Assembly (NCBI RefSeq): GCF_004328665.1
Contig: NZ_CP019770.1
Coordinates: 2,604,001 to 2,668,000 of the forward strand
DNA length: 64,000 bases
Source of the DNA: Pseudoalteromonas sp. DL-6
Lineage (GTDB): Bacteria > Pseudomonadota > Gammaproteobacteria > Enterobacterales > Alteromonadaceae
Direction: 5' to 3'
Shown here: positions 46,552-55,538 of the stretch, piece after piece
Layout: the number at the start of each line of letters is the position of its first letter
How positions within the stretch are numbered: the stretch's first letter is position 1
Program-made: the position numbers and the translations under genes
Notes under the pieces: model-generated
What the model was told of the DNA's origin: nothing
What the model saw: only the letters and a program-made list of their open reading frames with translations
The model's database searches: none

Positions 46552-47520
46552 TTATTTCAAGCCTAGCTTTTTCAGTTCTAATTCAACTAACTTTGCAGAA
46601 AGTGGTACATAGCCATCTTTTTCTACAATTTTTTGACCTTCTTGAGAAAGTACCATCTTTAAGAACTCAGCTTCAACTGGGCCAAGTGGCTTATTTGGGT
46701 GTTTATTTACATAAACATATAAGAAACGTGACAGTGGGTATTTACCTTGCGCTACGTTTTCAAGCGTGGCATCAACAAAGTTAGTGCCTTTTTTCGATAA
46801 CGGAACAGTACGTACACCCGATGTTTTATAACCAATACCAGAGTAACCAATCGCATTTAATGACGCTGAAATTGATTGTACAACAGAAGCTGAACCCGGT
46901 TGCTCGTTCACGTTATTACGAAAATCGCCTTTACATAACGCTTTCTTTTTAAAGTAACCGTAAGTACCTGATACTGAGTTACGTCCGTATAATTGCACGT
47001 CTTTTGCAGCCCAATCACCTTCTAGACCAACATCACTCCAGCGATTTACTTGCTCTGGTGCACCACATTTACGAGTTGATGAGAAAATAGCATCGATTTG
47101 ATCAATGCGTAGTCCTTCGATTGGGTTATCTTTGTGTACAAATACGGCCAACGCATCAATTGCTACACGCACTTGTGTTGGTTTGTAGCCATGACGCTTT
47201 TCAAATGCTTCAATCTCTTTTGACTTCATTGCACGGCTCATTGGACCTAAGTTAGCCGTACCTTCAGTTAGTGCTGGTGGCGCAGTAGACGAACCTGCCG
47301 CTTGAATTTGAATATTTACATTTGGGTAAATACGTTTATATTCTTCAGCCCAAAAGGTCATCATGTTGGCTAATGTGTCAGACCCTACCGATGAAAAGTT
47401 ACCTGATACACCGCTAATTTTTTGATACTCAGGAATACCGTCTTCTAATGCAACCGCTTGTGCAGATACAAATGTTGTAACAGCCACACCCATTGCGGCA
47501 ACTAAGTTTTTAAATTTCAT
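46552..47520 (-). CDS. pstS: phosphate ABC transporter substrate-binding protein
   Basis: A 322-residue periplasmic protein with a signal peptide (cleavage near VSAQAVA). Phosphate-binding segments are [28 protein letters not shown] and [13 protein letters not shown]. It belongs to the PstS/PtsS-type binding proteins. The permease genes pstCAB are not adjacent. A four-repeat Pho-box array lies directly upstream, so it should be induced by PhoB on phosphate starvation. phoR is the next gene upstream on the same strand. Confidence 0.92.
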   Translation of the reverse strand: MKFKNLVAAMGVAVTTFVSAQAVALEDGIPEYQKISGVSGNFSSVGSDTLANMMTFWAEEYKRIYPNVNIQIQAAGSSTAPPALTEGTANLGPMSRAMKSKEIEAFEKRHGYKPTQVRVAIDALAVFVHKDNPIEGLRIDQIDAIFSSTRKCGAPEQVNRWSDVGLEGDWAAKDVQLYGRNSVSGTYGYFKKKALCKGDFRNNVNEQPGSASVVQSISASLNAIGYSGIGYKTSGVRTVPLSKKGTNFVDATLENVAQGKYPLSRFLYVYVNKHPNKPLGPVEAEFLKMVLSQEGQKIVEKDGYVPLSAKLVELELKKLGLK

Positions 47521-47581
47521 TTTGGGGTTCTCCAGTTTGTTCGTCCCATTTCCTAACTGCGGTTCACTCTAAAGTGAGTAC

Positions 47582-47625
47582 ATGACAATGGTGTGACTCT
47601 TAAATGACACTTTTATGACCACTCT
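47582..47625 (-). promoter_or_regulatory. double Pho box upstream of pstS
   Basis: On the minus strand GTCAT, GTCAT, GTCAC and GTCAT occur with exact 11-bp spacing (plus-strand copies begin at 47582, 47593, 47604 and 47615). PhoB dimers bind such 11-bp direct repeats. Four repeats make room for two dimers about 60 bp before the pstS start codon. Confidence 0.85.
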
Positions 47626-47627
47626 AA

Positions 47628-48944
47628 TTACGCCACTGATGGCGCAATTGCGATAAGTCTATCGCTTGAGAATGCGAAAGAAAAACAGGAACCTTTACCC
47701 AGTTCACTGTGGATTTTTAATTGACTACCATGGCGAGTAAGTACATGTTTAGTAATTGCCAAACCAAGTCCAGAGCCACCTGTAGTACGACTTCTGGCTT
47801 TATCTACTCGATAAAAACGCTCAGTTAAGCGGTTAATATGTTCAGGTGCAATACCATCACCATTATCGGTAACACTAAAACATGCTTGTTCGTTGTTGCG
47901 CTGCCAAAGCACCTCTATTTTACCGCCTGGTTTAGTATAATGAATGGCATTAAATACTAAATTTGAAAATGCACTTCTAAGTTCATCCTCAGCACCGGTA
48001 ATATCAAGTGATGTATCAATATTAAAAGTAAGTTGATGGCCTTTGTCTTGATTAATAGATTTCGCTTCTGTTTCAATTAAGTTTAATAATCGTGGCACAT
48101 TCACCGCTTTGTCATTACTGTGTTGCTTTGCTCCTTCGATGCGCGATAACGACAACAACTGATTGACTAAGCTATCCATACGCTTGCATTGCTCTAGCAT
48201 AGTAGTTTGTGCTTTATTCCACATTGCAGGCGGGGGCAGTGAATCACTATCGAGCATTTCAAGGTAGCCGGTAACAACCGTTAAAGGCGTTCTGAGCTCA
48301 TGAGAGACGTTTGCTACAAAGTCTTTACGCATTTGCTCAAGTTGCTTTAAGCGAGTGACATCGCGTACCACTACCAACAACTGTGTATTGGCATAGGGCA
48401 TCACCCTAAATTCAAGAACTTGCTCAACACTGTGACCACTTTCAAGCTCCAGTGCATCGCTAAACTCTTTACGGCGCATATATTTAGCAAATTTAGGATC
48501 GCGAATGAGGTTATCTAAGCGCTGACCATGATCAACCGGCCACTGTAACCCTAGCACTTTGAGTGCAAGCTGATTACACCACACAATTGATAAATCGTTT
48601 TGTAGTACAACAACGGCATCAGGTACGGCCTCAGCGCCGTCGCGAAAACGCCGTATCAGTTCTGCCAACTCATTACGCTTTTTACGATTGCGGTGTTGCA
48701 GCTGATAAATACCTTCAAATACTTGCTCCCACGACCCTTCCCCTTCAGGCGGGTTAAAGCTGCGTTGATTATGCAGCCAGTCACTTAAGCGATAAAGCTG
48801 ATGGTAATGCCACATAAGTAGCGAAAAAGCACCCAAAAACAACATCAAAAATGGGGCACCAATAAGCACCCCAATTAAAAGCAAAGGTATAAAATAGACA
48901 AACAGCCGTTTGGTTAACGCCTGCTTGTTAATAACTCGATACAT
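47628..48944 (-). CDS. phoR: phosphate regulon sensor histidine kinase PhoR
   Basis: A 438-residue kinase with two N-terminal hydrophobic helices (about 12-45), the PhoR-type linker, a PAS domain (about 105-195) that includes VPDAVVVLQNDLSIVWCN, HisKA (VSHELRTPLTVVTGYLEML) and HATPase (NLVFNAIHYT, GSGLGLAITKH). It has no periplasmic sensor domain, as in E. coli, where it signals through PstSCAB and PhoU. phoB lies 76 bp upstream and pstS 107 bp downstream. Confidence 0.95.
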   Translation of the reverse strand: MYRVINKQALTKRLFVYFIPLLLIGVLIGAPFLMLFLGAFSLLMWHYHQLYRLSDWLHNQRSFNPPEGEGSWEQVFEGIYQLQHRNRKKRNELAELIRRFRDGAEAVPDAVVVLQNDLSIVWCNQLALKVLGLQWPVDHGQRLDNLIRDPKFAKYMRRKEFSDALELESGHSVEQVLEFRVMPYANTQLLVVVRDVTRLKQLEQMRKDFVANVSHELRTPLTVVTGYLEMLDSDSLPPPAMWNKAQTTMLEQCKRMDSLVNQLLSLSRIEGAKQHSNDKAVNVPRLLNLIETEAKSINQDKGHQLTFNIDTSLDITGAEDELRSAFSNLVFNAIHYTKPGGKIEVLWQRNNEQACFSVTDNGDGIAPEHINRLTERFYRVDKARSRTTGGSGLGLAITKHVLTRHGSQLKIHSELGKGSCFSFAFSSDRLIAIAPSVA

Positions 48945-49020
48945 ACACGCTCTTTACCTTATAAACGCTAGCAGAAGTTTGACTGTGCTAGGTTAATAGA
49001 TTGTGACTTACGAAGTAAAC

Positions 49021-49710
49021 TTATAATTTACTCGAAAAGCGATAACCAGCACCGCGAACTGTTTGTACTAAGCGGTCATGCCCAAGGGTTGCAATTGCTT
49101 TACGCAGGCGACGGATATGAACATCTACAGTTCTATCTTCAACATAGACGTTAGTACCCCATACATGATCAAGTAATTGCTCTCGGCTATATACACGCTC
49201 TGGATGGGTCATAAAAAAGTGTAAAAGTCGAAATTCGGTTGGTCCCATATCAAGCTCACTGCCACCTGATGTCACACGATGCGAAATAGGATCTAAACGC
49301 AAACCATGTACTTCAATGGCCTCTTCAAGTGAGGTAGGAGCAACACGACGAATAACCGCTTTAATACGCGCCATTAACTCTTTAGGTGAAAACGGCTTAG
49401 TAACGTAATCATCAGCACCGACCTCTAAACCGCGTATTTTATCTTCTTCTTCGCCGCGAGCAGTCAGCATAATGATAGGAATTTGGCGTGTGTGTTCATT
49501 TTGTTTGAATTTTTTAGCGATTTGAATTCCACTACCGCCAGGTAGCATCCAATCGAGTAACACCATATCTGGATAAGGTTCAACCATTGCTGATATTGCA
49601 GAATCATAATCTTCTGCCTCAATGGCTTGAAACCCATTTTGTTCTAAAACAAAAACCAACATTTCCCTGATAGGTGCTTCGTCATCAACGACTAATACTT
49701 TACGTGACAT
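49021..49710 (-). CDS. phoB: phosphate regulon response regulator PhoB
   Basis: A 229-residue OmpR-family regulator with phospho-acceptor Asp53 (LLDWMLPG), as in E. coli, and a winged-helix domain ending [12 protein letters not shown]. It activates Pho boxes such as those before pstS. Upstream, two GTCAT words spaced 10 bp (plus-strand positions 49751 and 49761) might be an imperfect autoregulatory Pho box. It is first gene of phoB-phoR. Confidence 0.96.
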   Translation of the reverse strand: MSRKVLVVDDEAPIREMLVFVLEQNGFQAIEAEDYDSAISAMVEPYPDMVLLDWMLPGGSGIQIAKKFKQNEHTRQIPIIMLTARGEEEDKIRGLEVGADDYVTKPFSPKELMARIKAVIRRVAPTSLEEAIEVHGLRLDPISHRVTSGGSELDMGPTEFRLLHFFMTHPERVYSREQLLDHVWGTNVYVEDRTVDVHIRRLRKAIATLGHDRLVQTVRGAGYRFSSKL

Positions 49711-49784
49711 TCCAATTTATCTCTTAGGCTATTGAGTAGGTTTCATTATTATGACTAAGTATGACATTTTTATTAAAGTGTAAC

Positions 49785-50015
49785 GTGGAAATCAAAATGA
49801 GCGTAAAAAAAACACAAAATAGTGACAAAAAATTAAATATGTCATCTTTGTATCATCATAAGCTGTAAATAAAAAAGCGGTTTGAGGTGTTAATAGCTTA
49901 AGAATTGCGCATAGTTTTAATATTATTTATGAGATCATCAAATTACTAAGCGACGAGTTTTAACAGCTATATTTTTAGTCTGATCATAAAAGCTGACTGC
50001 GCCACGACACTATTT
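49785..50015. other. gene-free spacer upstream of phoB
   Basis: AT-rich, without a credible reading frame. It contains two further GATC sites (49933, 49982). I see nothing else in it. Confidence 0.4.
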
Positions 50016-50279
50016 AGATCAGCTTTATTAAGATCTTAAATATCAGGATCAGAGTTTTATCAAGCAGATCCCTTTGCGGATCACTATTTTACCCACTACT
50101 AAAGCTAAACTAATGATTTTTTGTATAATTTTCATTCTACCATTGCGCTTTACGATGCCTAAATGAGTAAAACATGCCCATTTTAGCGCTTTAGTTAGTA
50201 AAGTAATGATCCCAGATATGACAAGTTAGTAATCGAGTGATCCCAAATTAATAACTAGGTAAAATACTGATCCCCCACA
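50016..50279. mobile_element. decayed transposon-end or MITE-like element (inverted sets of triple repeats)
   Basis: Three direct repeats on the plus strand start at 50016, 50046 and 50078 (forms of GGATCAnTnTTTTACC). Three more on the minus strand start at 50274, 50244 and 50213 (GGGATCA followed by an AT-rich tract and TTTAC). Within each arm they are spaced 30-32 bp. The two sets face each other across about 100 bp of non-coding DNA. The right end reads TGTGGGGGATCAG outward-in, a TG...CA-type terminus. Multiple terminal repeats are typical of IS21- and Tn7-like ends. No transposase is present. Confidence 0.5.
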
Positions 50280-50283
50280 GATC

Positions 50284-50314
50284 AAAAAAGCCAGTGCATA
50301 GGCAACTGGCTTTT
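50284..50314 (-). terminator. rho-independent terminator of fba
   Basis: Arms AAAAGCCAGT/ACTGGCTTTT (50286-50295, 50305-50314) with a 9-base loop and T-run on the minus strand, about 35 bp after the fba stop. It also lies next to the right end of the repeat element. Confidence 0.85.
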
Positions 50315-50349
50315 ATAATGAGTACGAGAGTATCGCTATTATTGACTCA

Positions 50350-51414
50350 TTATTTTATTTTTGGGTTTAGCTCACCGCTTAAGTATTTAAGGTGCATTTC
50401 ATCCAATGAAATTGGCTTAATTTTACTTGCTTGACCTGCAGTACCAAACGCTTCGTAACGAGCAATACAAATGTCAGTCATTGCTTGCGTTGCAGCGGCT
50501 AAGAACTTACGTGGGTCGAAGTTAGACGGGTTCATTGCTAAATGACGACGGATTGCACCGGTAGACGCTAAACGTAAGTCAGTATCAATGTTTACCTTAC
50601 GCACACCGTATTTAATACCTTCAACAATTTGCTCAACTGGCACGCCGTAAGTTTCTGGGATCTCACCACCGTATTGGTTGATCACCTCTAACCACTCTTG
50701 TGGTACTGAAGACGAACCATGCATAACTAAATGCGTGTTTGGTATACGCGCATGAATTTCTTTAATACGATCAATTGCTAAAATGTCGTCGGTTGGTGGA
50801 CGAGTAAATTTGTAGGCACCGTGTGATGTACCACAGGCAATAGCCAGCGCATCAACATGGGTTTTATTTACAAAGTCTGCCGCTTCTTCTGGATTTGTTA
50901 GCATTTGCTCAGTGGTAAGTTTACCCTCAGCGCCAACACCATCTTCTTCACCCGCTTCACCAGTTTCAAGTGAACCTAATACACCTAGCTCACCCTCTAC
51001 AGATACGCCACACGCATGCGCCATTTCAACTGTTTTACGTGTTACATCAACGTTGTAATCGTAGCTTGAAGGTGTTTTACCATCGCTCATTAATGAGCCA
51101 TCCATCATTACTGATGAAAAACCTAGCTGAATTGAACGCTGACATACACCCGGTGATGTACCGTGATCCTGATGCATAACCACTGGAATATGTGGCCATT
51201 CTTCAACTGCCGCTAAAATCATATGACGAATAAAAGGTGCACCGGCATACGCACGTGCGCCCGCAGAACCTTGCACAATAACAGGGCTGTTTGTTTTATC
51301 AGCCGCTTCCATAATTGCACGCATTTGCTCTTGGTTATTTACATTAAACGCGGGTACACCGTAACCATGCTCTGCGGCATGATCAAGAAGTTGTCGCATA
51401 CTGATTAAAGCCAT
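50350..51414 (-). CDS. fba: class II fructose-bisphosphate aldolase
   Basis: A 354-residue zinc-dependent aldolase of the class IIB-type (Pseudomonas/cyanobacterial-like) rather than the E. coli FbaA type. Motifs are [12 protein letters not shown], the zinc-binding HQDHGTSP (about 80-87), [10 protein letters not shown] and MHGSSSVP. It splits fructose-1,6-bisphosphate. It is the last gene of epd-pgk-fba, 211 bp after pgk with hairpins in between. Confidence 0.94.
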   Translation of the reverse strand: MALISMRQLLDHAAEHGYGVPAFNVNNQEQMRAIMEAADKTNSPVIVQGSAGARAYAGAPFIRHMILAAVEEWPHIPVVMHQDHGTSPGVCQRSIQLGFSSVMMDGSLMSDGKTPSSYDYNVDVTRKTVEMAHACGVSVEGELGVLGSLETGEAGEEDGVGAEGKLTTEQMLTNPEEAADFVNKTHVDALAIACGTSHGAYKFTRPPTDDILAIDRIKEIHARIPNTHLVMHGSSSVPQEWLEVINQYGGEIPETYGVPVEQIVEGIKYGVRKVNIDTDLRLASTGAIRRHLAMNPSNFDPRKFLAAATQAMTDICIARYEAFGTAGQASKIKPISLDEMHLKYLSGELNPKIK

Positions 51415-51434
51415 TGGGTATTCTCCAATTTATC

Positions 51435-51598
51435 GGTAGTTATTTTACTACCTAGTTTGAACGGATTTGTTAGTTTGGCGCAATCACTGCGCCATGAATT
51501 AAAAGGCAAATGGCCTAATATTCATATTATTAACGACTAAATAAAAGTGAGAGGTATTTACTCGTTAATTGTAGCAGATGTGGGATAAGCACATCTGC
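51435..51598 (-). other. three hairpins in the pgk-fba intercistronic region
   Basis: Perfect inverted repeats GGTAGT/ACTACC (about 51435-51452), TGGCGCA/TGCGCCA (51476-51494) and GCAGATGTG/CACATCTGC (51574-51598). None has a following T-run on the minus strand. They may stabilise or direct processing of the pgk-fba message, allowing unequal expression of the two enzymes. Confidence 0.5.
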
Positions 51599-51625
51599 TT
51601 TACGGCTAGCTAATACCCAAAGGTA

Positions 51626-52801
51626 TTATTTAGCGCGTGATTCTAGCATTGCAACTGCAGGTAATTTTTTGCCTTCTAAAAACTCTAAGAACGCACCACC
51701 ACCTGTAGAAATATACGATACTTTATCACTAATGCCGTACTTATCAATTGCCGCTAGGGTGTCACCACCGCCTGCAATAGAAAATGCGTTTGAATCAGCA
51801 ATCGCTTTTGCAATGGCACGTGTACCATTACCAAATTGATCAAACTCAAACACACCCACTGGGCCATTCCATACAACGGTGCCCGCATTAGCAATAATTT
51901 TTGCAAGTTGATTAGCAGTATCAGGGCCAATATCAAAAATCATATCGTCGCTGGTGACTTCACTTACATCTTTAAGTGTTGCTACAGCTGACTCTGAAAA
52001 CTCATTACCTACAACAACATCTGTGGGTACCGGTATTTCGCCATCGTTGGCTTTCGCCGCAGCGCATAAACGATTTGCTTCATCCATTAAATCAGCTTCA
52101 TAAAGTGACTTACCTACAGGATGGCCAGCAGCAGCAATAAAGGTATTGGCAATACCACCACCGGTAACAAGCTGATCAACAATTTTAGACAATGAATCAA
52201 GTACCGTTAATTTAGTGGATACTTTAGAGCCACCCACAATTGCTACTAACGGACGAGCAGGGTTATCAAGTGCTTTACCTAATGCTTCTAGTTCAGCCGA
52301 TAATAATGGACCGGCACACGCGACATCAGCAAACAAACCCACACCATGGGTTGACGCTTGAGCGCGATGCGCAGTACCAAAGGCATCCATTACGTAAACG
52401 TCACATAATGCAGCTAATTGCTTTGATAAGGCTTCGTCGTCTTTTTTCTCGCCTTTATTAAAACGCACGTTTTCAAAAACAACCACTTCGTTATCTGCAA
52501 CATCAACGCCGTTTAAGTAATCTTTTTCTAGGCGAACAGTTTGCTCAAGTGCATCATTTAAGTAATCAACAACCGGTGCTAATGAAAACTCGTCTTCGTA
52601 TTGCCCTTCCGTAGGACGGCCTAGGTGTGACATAACCATCACTTTCGCGCCTTTTTCTAACGCAAGTTTGATAGTAGGTAGTGCTGCACGAATACGCGCA
52701 TCTGACGTCACTTTACCTGCTTTAACGGGTACATTTAAATCTTCACGAATTAATACACGCTTGCCGTTTAAATCTAAATCTGCCATTTTTATGACCGACA
52801 T
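51626..52801 (-). CDS. pgk: phosphoglycerate kinase
   Basis: A 391-residue glycolytic kinase from the ATG at 52801 (AAGGAG at proper spacing; the ATG at 52807 abuts the ribosome binding site). It begins [20 protein letters not shown], has SHLGRPTEG (substrate basic patch) and the C-terminal nucleotide-site GGGDTLAAI. It follows epd by 43 bp. Confidence 0.97.
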   Translation of the reverse strand: MSVIKMADLDLNGKRVLIREDLNVPVKAGKVTSDARIRAALPTIKLALEKGAKVMVMSHLGRPTEGQYEDEFSLAPVVDYLNDALEQTVRLEKDYLNGVDVADNEVVVFENVRFNKGEKKDDEALSKQLAALCDVYVMDAFGTAHRAQASTHGVGLFADVACAGPLLSAELEALGKALDNPARPLVAIVGGSKVSTKLTVLDSLSKIVDQLVTGGGIANTFIAAAGHPVGKSLYEADLMDEANRLCAAAKANDGEIPVPTDVVVGNEFSESAVATLKDVSEVTSDDMIFDIGPDTANQLAKIIANAGTVVWNGPVGVFEFDQFGNGTRAIAKAIADSNAFSIAGGGDTLAAIDKYGISDKVSYISTGGGAFLEFLEGKKLPAVAMLESRAK

Positions 52802-52844
52802 GAACATCTCCTTAGTTAACGATACTGAACCTGAAATTAAAATA

Positions 52845-53858
52845 TTACTTAAATGCCATCATAGCACGAGCGGTATCAAGCATGCGATTAGCAAACCCCC
52901 ACTCGTTATCACACCAAACTAGTAATTTTATCAGGCGTTTATGACTAACACGTGTCTGTGTGCCATCAATAATACAAGAATGGGGATCGTGGTTAAAATC
53001 AACCGATACCAGCGGCTCTTCGGTGTAACTTAAAATACCTTCAAGCCTGTCTTTAGCTTGTGCTTTAAGCGCACTATTAACCGCGCTTAAATCAACATCG
53101 GTATTTACCGTGACACTTAAATCCATGGCAGTCACATTAATGGTCGGTACACGAACGGCAATGGCCTCAAAACGACCTTTAAATTTAGGTAAAATACGGT
53201 CGATACCACGGGCTAATTTTGTGTCTACCGGAATAATAGATTGGCTGGCGGCACGAGTTCGGCGTAAATCATGGTGATACGCATCAATCACTTGCTGATC
53301 GTTCATTGACGCATGAATCGTTGTAATGGCGCCAGATTCAATACCAAAGGCATCATCGAGTACTTTAATAACAGGAACAACGCAGTTGGTGGTACACGAG
53401 CCATTAGAGACAATAGTATGCTCGTTTTTCAGCTCATCGTCGTTTATGCCATACACAATGGTCGCATCTACATCATTATCAGCAGGATGAGAAAACAACA
53501 CTTTTTTAGCGCCTGCGGCAATATGTAACTGCGCGTGCTCACGTGAGTGGTACACGCCTGTACATTCAAGTACCACGTCAACATCTAGCGTTTGCCATGG
53601 TAATTCAACTGGGTTTTCTTCACAAAATAATGCAATGGTATCATCAGCAACGCTGATAGTGTCTTCACCTAATTTAACTGGGAAGGTAAAGCGACCATGA
53701 GAGGTGTCGTATTTTAATAAATGGGCAATAGCTTCAGGGTCGGCTAATTCGTTAATCGCAACAATTTTAATCTCGTCGCTTAAGCCTGATTCGTATAGTG
53801 CGCGGACAATATTTCGACCAATACGACCAAAACCATTAATTGCAAGTTTGATTGCCAT
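52845..53858 (-). CDS. epd: D-erythrose-4-phosphate dehydrogenase
   Basis: A 337-residue GAPDH-family enzyme. It has [14 protein letters not shown] (NAD-binding), catalytic Cys in SNGSCTTNC (near 153) and [20 protein letters not shown]. Close full-length similarity to E. coli Epd, and the epd-pgk-fba order, support erythrose-4-phosphate dehydrogenase (pyridoxal-phosphate synthesis) over glycolytic GAPDH. First gene of the cluster. Confidence 0.92.
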   Translation of the reverse strand: MAIKLAINGFGRIGRNIVRALYESGLSDEIKIVAINELADPEAIAHLLKYDTSHGRFTFPVKLGEDTISVADDTIALFCEENPVELPWQTLDVDVVLECTGVYHSREHAQLHIAAGAKKVLFSHPADNDVDATIVYGINDDELKNEHTIVSNGSCTTNCVVPVIKVLDDAFGIESGAITTIHASMNDQQVIDAYHHDLRRTRAASQSIIPVDTKLARGIDRILPKFKGRFEAIAVRVPTINVTAMDLSVTVNTDVDLSAVNSALKAQAKDRLEGILSYTEEPLVSVDFNHDPHSCIIDGTQTRVSHKRLIKLLVWCDNEWGFANRMLDTARAMMAFK

Positions 53859-54041
53859 GAAATATAAAATCCACTCTAGTTACGTACAGAGAAAGGCAGC
53901 GTCGCCTTTTAGATGGCGGTATTGTAATCGACCTTGCCTGTGATTATAAGAGCCAAGCATTAGAAACTTTAAATTAACGTCAGAATCAACACGCAATGCG
54001 CTTTTACTTTTAGCTCGGCTAATAGGTATTTGCGGTATTTG

Positions 54042-54782
54042 CTATTTTAGTTTTAAATCAAACACCACGTTTATAGATGCTTTAACGCTTATTGTTGCAC
54101 CTAAATATTGCTGTTGCGTAAATGGGCTCTCGTTATTTCTAGCAGCCATGCTATTTCTGTGGCTAGATAAAATAATGTGCTTAACACCGCTCGCGTCATA
54201 ATCTGAGCTGCTGGAATTTGCACTAATACTATAAACGTTGCCAAGTTCAGCACCAAAAGACTGAGCGAGCTTATTTCCCTTCGCTTTTGCGTTATCGATT
54301 GCTAGTTGTGTCGCCTCTGCCTCTAACTGCTTAGCCTTGGAGGATAAACCATTAATTTTTTTGATATTGTCTATTTTTAAGCGTTGGGCAAAATCAATAA
54401 ATTCATCGACTTTTTTAATATCTTTCAATGTGACTTTAACTGTTTTCAGTGCTAAATACTTATCGCCTGAAACAGTTCCAGATTCTGTACCAACCCTAGT
54501 GTATACCTTGCTTTTTAAACCCGATATATGAACATCACCTTGCCCAAAGGCGTATTTGTCTAATTCTTCGAGTAACAAACTAATCCGGCCATCAAGCTCA
54601 CGTTTAGCCTCAAGTAATGTATCTTCAATGCTTTTTACTTCAAATATAATTTGAGCCATATCTGGCTCAACTAATACCTCAGCTGTGCCATGCACAGAAA
54701 TATGACGATTAGCTGGCACGCCTGAATTAGCAAAAGCAATAAGAGGGAATAAGGTAATAAAAATAGCGATGATAAGTTTCAT
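54042..54782 (-). CDS. SIMPL domain (DUF541) periplasmic protein
   Basis: A 246-residue exported protein: signal peptide (cleavage near FANS), then the SIMPL/DUF541 domain starting ISVHGTAEVLVEPDMAQI and ending ATISVKASINVVFDL. The family forms oligomers in the periplasm and has been linked to oxidative-stress tolerance. The mechanism is not known. Single gene. Confidence 0.85.
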   Translation of the reverse strand: MKLIIAIFITLFPLIAFANSGVPANRHISVHGTAEVLVEPDMAQIIFEVKSIEDTLLEAKRELDGRISLLLEELDKYAFGQGDVHISGLKSKVYTRVGTESGTVSGDKYLALKTVKVTLKDIKKVDEFIDFAQRLKIDNIKKINGLSSKAKQLEAEATQLAIDNAKAKGNKLAQSFGAELGNVYSISANSSSSDYDASGVKHIILSSHRNSMAARNNESPFTQQQYLGATISVKASINVVFDLKLK

Positions 54783-54864
54783 ATTCGTTCCTTGAATTTT
54801 TAATTAAACATGCGTTCCCATAATTATACAAACAAGAAGAAAAGTAAACTGAATAAAACTAAGC

Positions 54865-54906
54865 CATTGTGCCTACTTTAAAGTTGGGTTTCGCTTCGCT
54901 CTTCAG
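54865..54906. repeat. possible decayed short dispersed repeat
   Basis: A GTTGGGTTTCGCTTCGCTC run followed by AACCTACG has the look of the hairpin-forming dispersed repeats common in Pseudoalteromonas and recalls the first arm of the REP-like unit at 4373-4410. The palindrome here is imperfect and the call is weak. Confidence 0.3.
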
Positions 54907-54909
54907 AAC

Positions 54910-55533
54910 CTACGTTAGATCGCCTACTTTAAGTTCTTTACCGGCGCCTATTTGGTGGCATTGGGCTAATAACAATTCGGCAGTGGCTTGTGCATCGGTA
55001 AGAGCGTGATGACAATGATAGTTTGGTAAATCGTAGCGATTACGGCATTCATTTAAGGTTAAATCATCTAATTTTATATCGCTTGCGTGTTGCAGTAAGC
55101 GCTTTTTTTCTATTTGTAAGGTATCGATGATCAGCTTAGGCCGCTGGGTGATCCCTGCATTTTTTAGTGCTAACTTTAAAAAGCCCCAGTCGAGCATGGC
55201 ATTATGAAATACTAAAATGCAGTCACTAAAGTGAGCGCTTAGAGACATTAAAATACTCTGTAGGCTTTGCCCTTGTGCCACCGAGTCAGTACTAATGCCA
55301 TGAAAAACAGGGCTTTGCTCTAGACTTTTAACCTCTTTATTAACGATATGCTGCGACTGACTGTTTTTAATACATTGATTATCAATCAGTACCCAAGCAA
55401 CCGAAACAATTTCATGTTGTTTAGGATCAAGCCCTGTTAATTCTAAATCAATCACTAAGTAACGTTGCTTTAGAGCACTTTGCGCAAGCAAGTGGCGACG
55501 CTTTAAGTACCGCGTAATAAGCTGCTTAACCAT
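54910..55533 (-). CDS. 3'-5' exonuclease, DEDDh (DnaQ-like) family
   Basis: A 207-residue protein. The exonuclease motifs are YLVIDLELTGLDP (ExoI, near 25-37), a Asp-containing FHNAMLDWGFL (ExoII, near 110) and HHALTDAQATAEL (ExoIII with the catalytic His and Asp, near 175). The partner or substrate is unknown. It starts 5 bp after the DUF294/CBS gene and belongs to the conserved cluster with the symporter, as in Vibrio. Confidence 0.87.
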   Translation of the reverse strand: MVKQLITRYLKRRHLLAQSALKQRYLVIDLELTGLDPKQHEIVSVAWVLIDNQCIKNSQSQHIVNKEVKSLEQSPVFHGISTDSVAQGQSLQSILMSLSAHFSDCILVFHNAMLDWGFLKLALKNAGITQRPKLIIDTLQIEKKRLLQHASDIKLDDLTLNECRNRYDLPNYHCHHALTDAQATAELLLAQCHQIGAGKELKVGDLT

Positions 55534-55538
55534 TATTG

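Noticed and set aside
49751..49770. Pho box upstream of phoB
   Set aside because: The two GTCAT words are spaced 10 bp instead of 11 and no further repeat is in phase. It was kept only as a remark in the phoB entry.
49933..50284. GATC-rich cluster as a replication origin (oriC-like)
   Set aside because: GATC density is origin-like, but I found no DnaA boxes (TTATNCACA) and no origin-linked genes (dnaA, mnmG, parAB, rctB). The repeats form an inverted set better explained by transposon ends.
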